A stretch of DNA of 25,928 nt from the IMG/VR virus record IMGVR_UViG_3300044616_001775, positions 1 to 25,928 of that record. One strand, given 5' to 3'. The position numbers and the translations under genes were made by a program. Source of the stretch: a virus. The notes beneath the pieces are model-generated. The model ran no database searches, was not told where the DNA came from, and saw nothing but the letters and a program-made list of their open reading frames with translations. The stretch's first letter is position 1; each line of letters begins with the position of its first letter. This document shows, piece by piece, positions 1 through 5,460 of this stretch.

Positions 1-191
1 CAGCGCAGAAGATGAACTCATTACTAGCGGAAAGGGGCTTACAGGTCAAAAACACTGCTAACAATAATCCTTTATGGCTGCCCACAGAGGAGGGAAAACA
101 ATATTCCCAAATAGTCTTAGACACTGCAAAGGGACATAACAAAACCGTCCAGTCGTTACAGTGGCATCCATCTGTGGTTGAAGTGATTTAA
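1..191 (+). CDS. C-terminal end of a probable phage antirepressor-type protein (partial)
   Basis: This frame is open from the left edge (first full codon at base 3) and ends with TAA at 189-191, giving about 62 residues. It contains LWLPTEEGKQYSQ, then VLDTAKGHNKTVQSLQW, and ends VVEVI. This layout (a short aromatic-proline stretch, an EEGK turn, then a G-x-x-x-x-VQ-x-LxW segment) resembles the C-terminal KilAC/Rha-like domain of phage antirepressor and DNA-binding proteins. In those families it follows an N-terminal DNA-binding or BRO domain, which would lie outside this window. It is convergent with the minus-strand gene at 255-446 and separated from it by a bidirectional terminator. The family assignment is from motif memory only and is tentative; that it is a real coding end is more secure. 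Confidence 0.5.
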   Translation, partial: AQKMNSLLAERGLQVKNTANNNPLWLPTEEGKQYSQIVLDTAKGHNKTVQSLQWHPSVVEVI

Positions 192-204
192 TTGTTCAAA
201 AACG

Positions 205-237
205 AAACCCCTGGATTATTGCTAATCCAGGGGTTTT
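205..237. terminator. Bidirectional intrinsic terminator
   Basis: A perfect 14-bp stem (205-218 with 223-236) closes a TTGC loop. It is flanked by a T-run on the plus side and, read on the minus strand, by TTTCGTTTTT. It separates the convergent genes ending at 191 and 255. A near copy of the same hairpin lies at 1229-1260. Confidence 0.85.
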
Positions 238-254
238 GTAGTACGTAGGTTGTT

Positions 255-446
255 TCATTTAATATACTCATATCCTTGGGCGTGAAGCTGATTTGTGTAT
301 CTGGGTAATCCTACCCAGTATTTTCCGTCATCTCCCATCAGTATCATATTAATTTTAACTGCGTTGTCACAAAAAGTCCTGGCGGACTCTAAGCTGGAAA
401 ACTTACTCATCTGTTTGATTAATGCTGAAAATGTTGTAGTAGCCAT
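255..446 (-). CDS. Small hypothetical protein of the promoter-cassette array
   Basis: The protein has 63 residues, begins MATTTFSALIKQ and ends QGYEYIK. The ATG at 446 is chosen because AAGGGAAAC lies just upstream and a conserved promoter lies at 480-509. The frame is open 21 codons further, but that extension is translated promoter and 5' leader and recurs almost unchanged in front of unrelated neighbours. The middle has a short helix with an A-R-x-F-C-D-N-A-V segment, then a turn (MGDDGKYWVG) that could be a small beta hairpin. There is no signal peptide or membrane segment. I do not recognise a family. It is a monocistronic unit with its own promoter and the terminator at 205-237. Confidence 0.65.
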   Translation of the reverse strand: MATTTFSALIKQMSKFSSLESARTFCDNAVKINMILMGDDGKYWVGLPRYTNQLHAQGYEYIK

Positions 447-479
447 TGTCTTGTTTCCCTTGTTTTTGTTTATATAACT

Positions 480-509
480 ACTATAGTCTATTCTACTATT
501 TATTGTCAA
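480..509 (-). promoter_or_regulatory. Conserved array promoter P1 (for 255-446)
   Basis: On the minus strand: -35 TTGACA (509-504), 18-bp spacer, -10 TATAGT (485-480). The spacer sequence is also conserved among the copies, including an AATAGTAGAATAGAC core, which suggests an operator as well as a sigma-70-type promoter. Confidence 0.8.
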
Positions 510-591
510 TAGGTTTTAAAAAATATTTTGTACTGAATTTTGGTTAACTTTTCATACAGTACAAACAAGCAAGTAAAACAAAGAACCGCTT
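503..591 (-). repeat. Upstream flank repeat, type A, copy 1
   Basis: An 89-bp AT-rich block extends from the -35 box upstream to the previous gene's terminator. It is almost identical to 3241-3329 and clearly related to 12586-12673. Shared words include TTTTGTACTGAATTTT, a TTAACTTTT core and an AAGCAAGTAAAACAAA segment. It may act as an UP element or as a recombination boundary between cassettes. Confidence 0.8.
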
Positions 592-611
592 AAACTTTTG
601 TCTAAGCAGTT
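584..611 (-). terminator. Terminator after the ADP-ribosyltransferase gene
   Basis: An imperfect 12-bp stem (584-595 with 600-611, two mismatches) with loop TTTT. Read on the minus strand it is followed by CTTTGTTTTAC. It sits 26 bases past the stop codon at 637. Confidence 0.65.
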
Positions 612-636
612 GCAAGTTATTTATGAAGATTAATAA

Positions 637-1095
637 TTAAATTTCTTTTAAAACTATTGTATATTCTTCCCAGCCGTCTTTTTCGATGGAAATAACTTCA
701 AACCCGGTTAAGGGTAAGAACAATACTTCTCGTTCTTCAGGGTATTTAGAGAACTTAGAAATATCTCTCCCGGTTTTAGACTCAATCACAAGGGTAATCG
801 ATCTATTATCTGTTTTGGACAAGGGTACACCCAAGCAGTTGAATTTCTGAGCTACGACTTGGCTTTTGGATGTGGACATAAAGCCCATATCCCGGTAAAC
901 CTTACTGACCTTAAAAGTTGTTGATATTTCTGACTTGTCAAGGGTTAAGCCACGGTAGACTGTTCCTTTAAAGCATTTAACATTTTGTAAATCTTCAATT
1001 ATTTGTTCTACTGACTCATGATTTTTCCCGTATCTTAAAACCCGGTTGATTGAGCCGTAGTTTTGTTGAGTATATTGGTTTAATGTTGTAGTCAT
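637..1095 (-). CDS. Probable mono-ADP-ribosyltransferase (arginine-type ART fold)
   Basis: The protein has 152 residues, a single domain with no signal peptide, so it should act in the cytosol. The three signatures of R-S-E ADP-ribosyltransferases appear in order: an arginine strand (VYRGL, R48), an S-T-S strand (MGFMSTS, residues 74-76), and an E-x-E loop (YPEEREVLF, E121 and E123) followed by the usual closing strands (LPLTGFEVISIE). In this family the enzyme moves ADP-ribose from NAD+ to a protein side chain, usually arginine; T4 Alt, ModA and ModB do this to the host transcription and translation machinery. The size and full motif set suggest an active minimal catalytic domain. The start at 1095 follows a strong CAGGAGGCAGGCA site and promoter P2. 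Having its own strong early-type promoter fits a host-takeover or toxin role; the target is unknown. Confidence 0.82.
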   Translation of the reverse strand: MTTTLNQYTQQNYGSINRVLRYGKNHESVEQIIEDLQNVKCFKGTVYRGLTLDKSEISTTFKVSKVYRDMGFMSTSKSQVVAQKFNCLGVPLSKTDNRSITLVIESKTGRDISKFSKYPEEREVLFLPLTGFEVISIEKDGWEEYTIVLKEI

Positions 1096-1126
1096 TGCCT
1101 GCCTCCTGTTTTTTATTTATATAACT

Positions 1127-1156
1127 ACTATAGTCTATCCTACTATTTATTGTCAA
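1127..1156 (-). promoter_or_regulatory. Conserved array promoter P2 (for the ART gene)
   Basis: On the minus strand: TTGACA (1156-1151), 18-bp spacer, TATAGT (1132-1127). Spacer and flank match the other copies; the flank is type B. Confidence 0.82.
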
Positions 1157-1218
1157 GTAGTTTATGTACTGAACTTTTAAAAATATCTTTGTGTAACTAT
1201 TTTACGGTTGGGGATTTA
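1151..1218 (-). repeat. Upstream flank repeat, type B, copy 1
   Basis: This flank is shared with 2071-2150, 3699-3795 and 5239-5317. It contains GTACTGAACTTTTAAAAATA, then a TTTGTGTA core and TTTTACGGTTGGGGATTT. Unlike the other three copies, this one lacks the terminal HIP1 octamer. Confidence 0.8.
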
Positions 1219-1228
1219 GCCAAAAACG

Positions 1229-1260
1229 AAACCCCTGGACTAGCACTAGTCCAGGGGTTT
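1229..1260 (-). terminator. Intrinsic terminator after 1264-1425
   Basis: A 14-bp stem (1229-1242 with 1247-1260) with loop GCAC; the minus strand continues TTCGTTTTT. It is nearly the same hairpin as 205-237, differing in the apical bases. Confidence 0.82.
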
Positions 1261-1263
1261 TAA

Positions 1264-1425
1264 TCAGGAAGCGATCGCTCTCAATTCTTCATCTGAGAAG
1301 AATTTTGAGTATGGAGTACCCTGCCGTGAGCAAACCCACCCCGGTACTTTTTTATTTATATGCCTCTCTATTTTTGTGTGGAAAATATACACCACCCCGT
1401 CAAAAGTAAATTGCTGTCCTTTCAT
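1264..1425 (-). CDS. Small hypothetical protein
   Basis: The protein has 53 residues, beginning MKGQQFTFDGVVYIF and ending FSDEELRAIAS. The ATG at 1425 is preceded by AAAAGAGATAAAATC. The frame stays open upstream, but that part overlaps a separate short reading frame (1445-1510) that has the better ribosome-binding site. The composition suggests a small beta sheet (residues 5-20) followed by a basic segment and a C-terminal helix. No family is recognised. The HIP1 octamer at 1271-1278 lies inside the coding end. It is probably the second gene of a two-gene unit with the 21-residue frame. Confidence 0.55.
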   Translation of the reverse strand: MKGQQFTFDGVVYIFHTKIERHINKKVPGWVCSRQGTPYSKFFSDEELRAIAS

Positions 1426-1444
1426 GATTTTATCTCTTTTCTGT

Positions 1445-1510
1445 TTAATTAACTTCAGTGACATCAATGGCAATAAGCTGGGATTGACTGGTCTCAAATT
1501 CAATGAACAT
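1445..1510 (-). CDS. 21-residue micro-ORF or leader peptide
   Basis: The frame reads MFIEFETSQSQLIAIDVTEV plus N, then TAA. Its ATG at 1510 has the array-type ribosome site CAGGAGACACAA, the same element that starts the other cassette genes, and it is the first ATG after the promoter. The stop lies 19 bases before the start of the 53-residue gene at 1425, so it could couple translation to that gene. Whether the peptide itself matters is unknown. Confidence 0.4.
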   Translation of the reverse strand: MFIEFETSQSQLIAIDVTEVN

Positions 1511-1525
1511 TTGTGTCTCCTGTGT

Positions 1526-1573
1526 TTTTTGTTTATATATAAACTATCTTACTATTTATTTATTGCTAATAAG
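1526..1573 (-). promoter_or_regulatory. Decayed array promoter P3
   Basis: This region aligns with the conserved promoter, including the AATAAATAGTA core, but -35 has become TTAGCA and the -10 region reads TAGTTTATATATAA with altered spacing. It is either a weaker or a degenerating copy. Confidence 0.45.
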
Positions 1574-1587
1574 TTTTAGAAAAATAT

Positions 1588-2013
1588 TTATTTAAGAGTT
1601 ACTACACCATTACTGCAAACATAATCCATGACATTGCTGTAATCGCGTGTTCTGTTTTCGCCAATTCTCACCTTTATTTCTTTTCCTTCAATTCCCAAGA
1701 AATAATAATCTTTTCTTCCTACTCTAAATTGAGTATGTCCTTCACTTAAAAGACCAGATTCAAGAATAGACTTTATAGCCTTAATTTCTACCGATGTAAA
1801 GTGAATATTGCCCTTCACGGACTTAATCATGTTTTTTGTGATTTTACCCAATGCAGCTAACGAAGGTGCTAGAGATGCTTCTAATTTTTCTAAATCACCC
1901 TCTAAAGTAACCAACTGGTCAACATAAGATTTAATGCCGTCTGCAATAAGTTTTAATGTAGCTTTTATTTGGTGCTTGATAGTGCGGATTTGAAAGTTGA
2001 TTGTAAATTTCAT
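1588..2013 (-). CDS. Hypothetical protein sharing an N-terminal helical module with the sliding clamp
   Basis: The protein has 141 residues. The ATG at 2013 follows GGGAGACAGACAA and promoter P4; the 21 in-frame codons upstream are promoter and leader sequence. Residues about 10-48 form a charged amphipathic helix pair (KATLKLIADGIKSYVDQLV, then LEGDLEKLE) that is clearly homologous to residues 8-42 of the clamp gene at 3817-5181. The remainder (about 49-141) is a different domain with a short helix (TSVEIKAIKSILESGL) and a beta-rich end (RKDYYFLGIEGKEIKVRIG) not found in the clamp. This suggests a mobile N-terminal adaptor, perhaps for self-association. No catalytic motif was recognised. No terminator is obvious after the stop. 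Confidence 0.65.
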   Translation of the reverse strand: MKFTINFQIRTIKHQIKATLKLIADGIKSYVDQLVTLEGDLEKLEASLAPSLAALGKITKNMIKSVKGNIHFTSVEIKAIKSILESGLLSEGHTQFRVGRKDYYFLGIEGKEIKVRIGENRTRDYSNVMDYVCSNGVVTLK

Positions 2014-2046
2014 TTGTCTGTCTCCCTGTTTTTTGTTTATATAACT

Positions 2047-2076
2047 ACTATAGTCTATTCTACTATTTATTGTCAA
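2047..2076 (-). promoter_or_regulatory. Conserved array promoter P4 (for 1588-2013)
   Basis: On the minus strand: TTGACA (2076-2071), 18-bp spacer, TATAGT (2052-2047). Confidence 0.82.
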
Positions 2077-2150
2077 GTAGTTTGTGTACTGAACTTTTAA
2101 AAATATCTTTGTGTAGCTATTTTACGGTTGGGGATTTGAGCGATCGCTGT
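2071..2150 (-). repeat. Upstream flank repeat, type B, copy 2
   Basis: This copy ends in HIP1 (2140-2147) and continues with a GTAGTA...GTTGACATCA segment that is also present in the copy at 3699-3795. Confidence 0.8.
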
Positions 2151-2222
2151 AGTAATTGTTGACATCAGATTAAAATATGAGATCCAAGTACCAATTTTAA
2201 TTTACGTATTTGAACATAAAAT

Positions 2223-2250
2223 AACCGCTTAAACTTTCATTTAAGCGGTT
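2223..2250 (-). terminator. Terminator after 2261-3184
   Basis: A perfect 11-bp stem (2223-2233 with 2240-2250) begins 11 bases past the stop codon. The minus-strand tail is ATTTTATG, so the U-tract is modest. Confidence 0.7.
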
Positions 2251-2260
2251 ACAAGTTATT

Positions 2261-3184
2261 TTAATCACTAAACTTGTATTTTTCTAGCATTAAATCATTG
2301 TGTTTTTTTAAAAACTGGATACAGTGATCCCCAATCACATTTTCAGTTGCGAAACAATTGTCCTCTACTGGTGACAAATCAAGTCTGCCTTTGTAGACTT
2401 CCCCATCTACAAAATGGATTGAAAAATTTAACTTATCATACCCAGCATGACCCCATTTTGTCTTTTTATATATTTCTCTAATTGCATTATTTACAGAGTG
2501 AAAGCTAGAAAATTTAGCACCTTCAGCAATGGTTGGCGCACCTTCATGACACTCAACAGTTATGTAATCTAAGTTGCCGTCATTAACAGAAGCTCCTGTG
2601 TAGTCACCTTTAATTAAATTAATTTCAGCTTTTTTACGTTCCTCATTTCTTTTAAATTGTTCTTCTTGTTTTTTCCGTTCATGTTTTATAGTCCAATTTT
2701 CTGGATCTGTAGCAAATAAATAATTATCTTGAGCATTCTCAGCTTCGCGGCTGTTTAACTCAATAGCCATACCATTCTCATGGTATGCTTTTAGAGATTC
2801 GTTCTGTTGAATAAATCTGTATTTGTAGGGGTGAGCGGGAACTACAAAACAGGCTTGTAATGGCTCAAATACTATTTGTAAATCGTCTATTATTCTACCG
2901 TTTATAGATAGAATACCAGGCACTACAAAATCTATTTCTTCTTGAGATAGTTTTCTAACTATCTCAATTTTAATGCCTGTGCAATGGAAGTAATCAACCA
3001 TTGCATCACTATGATTTTGGTAAGTATGGTAATCATTAGTTATCTCTTTTACTTGGTTTATAAAGGGACCGCCAACCCATGAAACAACGATTGTTTCACA
3101 TAATCTGTTTTCGGTTTTGACCGAAAACTTAACACCTTTAAATGCTTTGTTAAGTGCTTTTTTGATCTCTTTTGATGTAGTCAT
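2261..3184 (-). CDS. Two-domain accessory protein with a probable LPD29-like N-terminus
   Basis: The protein has 307 residues. The ATG at 3184 follows GAGGAGACAGACA and promoter P5. The N-terminus (SKEIKKALNKAFKGVKFSVK, then a TIVVSWVGGP strand at about 32-41) matches the pattern I know from the large polyvalent protein-associated domain LPD29, seen in phage and plasmid accessory proteins: helix, GVKFSV strand, then V-x-W-x-x-GP. A central charged helix (about 170-193, rich in K, E and R) links to a C-terminal beta-rich domain (about 205-295) containing DYITVECHEGAP and a GEVYKGRLDL segment, also polyvalent-protein-like. No catalytic residues are evident. Such domains are thought to travel with proteins that protect or prepare incoming DNA; a role here is inference. 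Confidence 0.6.
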   Translation of the reverse strand: MTTSKEIKKALNKAFKGVKFSVKTENRLCETIVVSWVGGPFINQVKEITNDYHTYQNHSDAMVDYFHCTGIKIEIVRKLSQEEIDFVVPGILSINGRIIDDLQIVFEPLQACFVVPAHPYKYRFIQQNESLKAYHENGMAIELNSREAENAQDNYLFATDPENWTIKHERKKQEEQFKRNEERKKAEINLIKGDYTGASVNDGNLDYITVECHEGAPTIAEGAKFSSFHSVNNAIREIYKKTKWGHAGYDKLNFSIHFVDGEVYKGRLDLSPVEDNCFATENVIGDHCIQFLKKHNDLMLEKYKFSD

Positions 3185-3217
3185 TGTCTGTCTCCTCTGT
3201 TTCCTGTGTATGTAACT

Positions 3218-3247
3218 ACTATAGTCTATTTCACTATTTATTGTCAA
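3218..3247 (-). promoter_or_regulatory. Conserved array promoter P5 (for 2261-3184)
   Basis: On the minus strand: TTGACA (3247-3242), 18-bp spacer, TATAGT (3223-3218). The spacer has one GAAATAG variant, as in the two plus-strand copies. Confidence 0.82.
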
Positions 3248-3329
3248 TAGGTTTTAAAAAATATTTTGTACTGAATTTTGGTTAACTTTTCGTACAGCAC
3301 AAATAAGCAAGTAAAACAAAAAACCACCT
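3241..3329 (-). repeat. Upstream flank repeat, type A, copy 2
   Basis: An 89-bp block nearly identical to 503-591. It differs mainly in the last bases, where it merges into a different terminator stem. Confidence 0.82.
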
Positions 3330-3350
3330 AAACGTTCTGTCTAGGTGGTT
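3322..3350 (-). terminator. Terminator after 3375-3641
   Basis: A 12-bp stem with one mismatch (3322-3333 with 3339-3350). The minus-strand tail is TTTTTTGTTTTAC, a good U-tract. Confidence 0.8.
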
Positions 3351-3374
3351 AAATACTTATTTTATTTCAATGTT

Positions 3375-3641
3375 TTATTGTAATAAAACATTGGAGTTTA
3401 AAAACTCTTGGGCATAAGGATCGTCGATCCCTAAGTCATGCCCATAATCGTACCCTTCAAACATACCATTACCGTATGTTTTCTCATAATATGAAGAAAG
3501 ATTATAGTTTTCGCAATCTTTCTTTTTTTCTGCTCTCCGTTCAAAAGTGCAGTGATTTAAGTAAGGGCGGGTTATTGCTGTTTCGTAGTATCCTTCAGAT
3601 ACTAGAACGAAATTACCCGACTCAGTTATGTCTACTTTCAT
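3375..3641 (-). CDS. Small hypothetical protein rich in Tyr, Asp and Glu
   Basis: The protein has 88 residues, beginning MKVDITESGNFVLVSEGYY. The ATG at 3641 is preceded by GGGAGACAAGACA and promoter P6; the longer upstream frame is promoter sequence. The first 20 residues look like a beta hairpin, then a basic-acidic linker (FERRAEKKKDCENYN), then a Tyr- and Gly-rich segment (YEKTYGNGMFEGYDYGHDLG) and a short C-terminal helix. It may be a small phage modulator, but no family is recognised. It is a monocistronic unit between P6 and the terminator at 3322-3350. Confidence 0.6.
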   Translation of the reverse strand: MKVDITESGNFVLVSEGYYETAITRPYLNHCTFERRAEKKKDCENYNLSSYYEKTYGNGMFEGYDYGHDLGIDDPYAQEFLNSNVLLQ

Positions 3642-3674
3642 TGTCTTGTCTCCCTGTTTTTTGTTTATATAACT

Positions 3675-3704
3675 ACTATAGTCTATTCTACTATTTATTG
3701 TCAA
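3675..3704 (-). promoter_or_regulatory. Conserved array promoter P6 (for 3375-3641)
   Basis: On the minus strand: TTGACA (3704-3699), 18-bp spacer, TATAGT (3680-3675). Confidence 0.82.
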
Positions 3705-3795
3705 GTAGTTTGTGTACTGAACTTTTAAAAATATCTTTGTGTAGCTATTTTACGGCTGGGGATTTGAGCGATCGCTGTAGTACCTGTTGACATCA
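3699..3795 (-). repeat. Upstream flank repeat, type B, copy 3
   Basis: This copy includes HIP1 at 3768-3775 and the GTTGACATCA tail shared with copy 2. It overlaps the hairpin that follows the clamp gene. Confidence 0.8.
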
Positions 3796-3810
3796 ACTCA
3801 ACAGGTACTA
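3778..3810 (-). terminator. Hairpin after the sliding-clamp gene (weak terminator)
   Basis: A perfect 13-bp stem (3778-3790 with 3798-3810), loop CATCAAC, placed 7 bases after the clamp stop. No U-tract follows on the minus strand (CAGCGATCGC follows instead), so it may stabilise the mRNA end rather than terminate transcription. Confidence 0.5.
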
Positions 3811-3816
3811 CCATTT

Positions 3817-5181
3817 TTAATTTCTTAAATATTCAGCACGCAAGTAACCATTACCATTCTCAGTAACTGTTAAGCAGTTATTTTTATATTCATAAGGTAA
3901 AGTACATGGCGTGTGAAACCCAAACTTGTTTATGGTGACAACTTTATTGTTATCTATAGGCATGATTGGACCAATTCCTAGTATTATTTTATCTTTGGTA
4001 TTAGAACTGATTGTGATTAACCCACTAGTTAAATGCTCCCAAGAAATACTTATATCATAATTAGTCTTGGCTTTTTTTGTCTTTTTGGGTGTTGGTATAC
4101 TTTTGAGCGCATTTACTAAATACTTAATATTAACTGTAGTGCTAACATCTTCAGTATTTCCAATATTGCATCCAGTTACAGAACCTTCAGTATTTTCAGT
4201 CTCAATTAATATTTGACCATTCTTAGTAGTCAAGAAGCAAAATTCTTGAATTTTGCTTAGTATTTCTAATTCTTTTAATAGTGGTTGTTTGTCCACTAAC
4301 ATAATGTTATTTGATATTTTCCAGTGGAAAGAACTGAGATTGTTGATATTATTGATTAAGTTTTGAACCACTGTAGTACCGTCAGACAAACAAAATTTAA
4401 TCAGATTGTTTTCCTGATCAATGTGTAAAGCTAAAAGCCCCGATTCAGGTAAATATTTAACAATATCAGGAGACACGATAAACTTAGTTTTGTCTCCTAA
4501 CATCACTGTTGAGAATTTGCCAATAAAATGACCGTTACATCCGATTACTACTGAATTTAATTTGTCAGCACGAACGTGAATACCCGTCAAAGAAATTTTA
4601 CTTGTATCTTTGCTGACGAATTTACTAGCTTGTTTTAAAACAGTAATAAAATCAGGACTATTAACTATTACTTGTTGAGTATATTTTGACTCTGTATTTA
4701 TTAGTTCCTTGTTTTCTAAAAGGCCAAAACTAAATTTACCTTTGTATCCATACTCAATTATTAGTTTTTCATTAAAAGTAATTGATACTTCTTCGTCTGG
4801 TAGCAACTTGACAAATTTATTTAATAATTCCAGCCATACAGTTACTTGTGCTTGTACTTGCGTAGGATTGTTGATTTGAATTTTTTTAGACAAGAATACT
4901 TGACTGTCTTTACATATTAAGTTTAATTGGTTGTCAGCTACTACTAGATTTACCTCTTTAGCCCCTGTCTTAACCAAAGATGCAAGAGCATTACTAAAAG
5001 CCATGGAATTAAGTTTAATTTTCAATGTAGGCTGTACTGGACTCGGAATATTTGCTTTTTCCAATAATTCTAGTTGGTTTTCTAACTGGATTAACTGGTC
5101 AACGTAGCGTTTTATTTTAAATTCTGTAATTAGTCTTAGTGTGGCATTTATCTGGTTTTTTAAAACATTAATTTGATACAT
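3817..5181 (-). CDS. dnaN-like: DNA polymerase III beta-like sliding clamp with an N-terminal helical extension
   Basis: The protein has 454 residues; bacterial DnaN is about 370-380. Residues 1-46 are an additional amphipathic helical module (NATLRLITE, RYVDQLIQLE) shared with the protein at 1588-2013. Residues about 52-155, 170-290 and 300-410 read as three clamp domains. Domain 2 shows the hallmark order FITVLKQASKFVSKD, SLTGIHV, then SVVIGCNGHFIGKF, equivalent to the ATDGHRLA strand of DnaN. Domain 3 carries NIKYLVNALKSI. The C-terminus ends YLRAEYLRN rather than the usual M-P-M/V-R-x. A clamp ring tethers polymerase to DNA; phage versions free replication from the host clamp. The ATG at 5181 follows AGGAAAC at a rather long spacing. 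It is driven by P7. The clamp assignment is firm at fold level; the role of the N-module is unknown. Confidence 0.8.
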   Translation of the reverse strand: MYQINVLKNQINATLRLITEFKIKRYVDQLIQLENQLELLEKANIPSPVQPTLKIKLNSMAFSNALASLVKTGAKEVNLVVADNQLNLICKDSQVFLSKKIQINNPTQVQAQVTVWLELLNKFVKLLPDEEVSITFNEKLIIEYGYKGKFSFGLLENKELINTESKYTQQVIVNSPDFITVLKQASKFVSKDTSKISLTGIHVRADKLNSVVIGCNGHFIGKFSTVMLGDKTKFIVSPDIVKYLPESGLLALHIDQENNLIKFCLSDGTTVVQNLINNINNLSSFHWKISNNIMLVDKQPLLKELEILSKIQEFCFLTTKNGQILIETENTEGSVTGCNIGNTEDVSTTVNIKYLVNALKSIPTPKKTKKAKTNYDISISWEHLTSGLITISSNTKDKIILGIGPIMPIDNNKVVTINKFGFHTPCTLPYEYKNNCLTVTENGNGYLRAEYLRN

Positions 5182-5214
5182 AGTTTTTGTTTTTTGTTTC
5201 CTGTGTATGTAACT

Positions 5215-5244
5215 ACTATAGTCTATCCTACTATTTATTGTCAA
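5215..5244 (-). promoter_or_regulatory. Conserved array promoter P7 (for the clamp gene)
   Basis: On the minus strand: TTGACA (5244-5239), 18-bp spacer, TATAGT (5220-5215). Confidence 0.82.
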
Positions 5245-5317
5245 CAGGTTTATGTACTGAACTTTTAAAAATATCTTTGTGTAACTATTTTACGGTTGGG
5301 GATTTGAGCGATCGCTA
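5239..5317 (-). repeat. Upstream flank repeat, type B, copy 4
   Basis: Same block as 1151, 2071 and 3699, ending in a HIP1 octamer. It lies between the divergent promoters P7 and P8. Confidence 0.8.
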
Positions 5318-5360
5318 GACTATTGCACCTCAATGATCCTCAAACTCTTGTAAATCAAGG

Positions 5361-5392
5361 GTTTTAGGAATTTAAAAAATATTTCCTAAAAC
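5361..5392 (+). promoter_or_regulatory. Inverted repeat abutting the P8 -35 box
   Basis: A perfect 10-bp inverted repeat (GTTTTAGGAA at 5361-5370, its complement at 5383-5392) ends three bases before the -35 hexamer. It is a possible operator or activator site specific to P8; the other copies keep only the inner half. Confidence 0.45.
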
Positions 5393-5395
5393 CTA

Positions 5396-5425
5396 TTGAC
5401 AATAAATAGTGAAATAGACTATATT
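5396..5425 (+). promoter_or_regulatory. Conserved array promoter P8 (for 5461-6132)
   Basis: TTGACA (5396-5401), 18-bp spacer, TATATT (5420-5425). This is the same module as the minus-strand copies, inverted, with GAAATAGAC in the spacer. Confidence 0.82.
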
Positions 5426-5460
5426 AAGAGTATCAACAAAAAACAGAAGGGACAAAAGAA

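Noticed and set aside
3476-3790. Plus-strand 104-residue frame opposite the gene at 3375-3641
   Set aside because: It runs through the conserved promoter and flank repeat and has no ribosome site.
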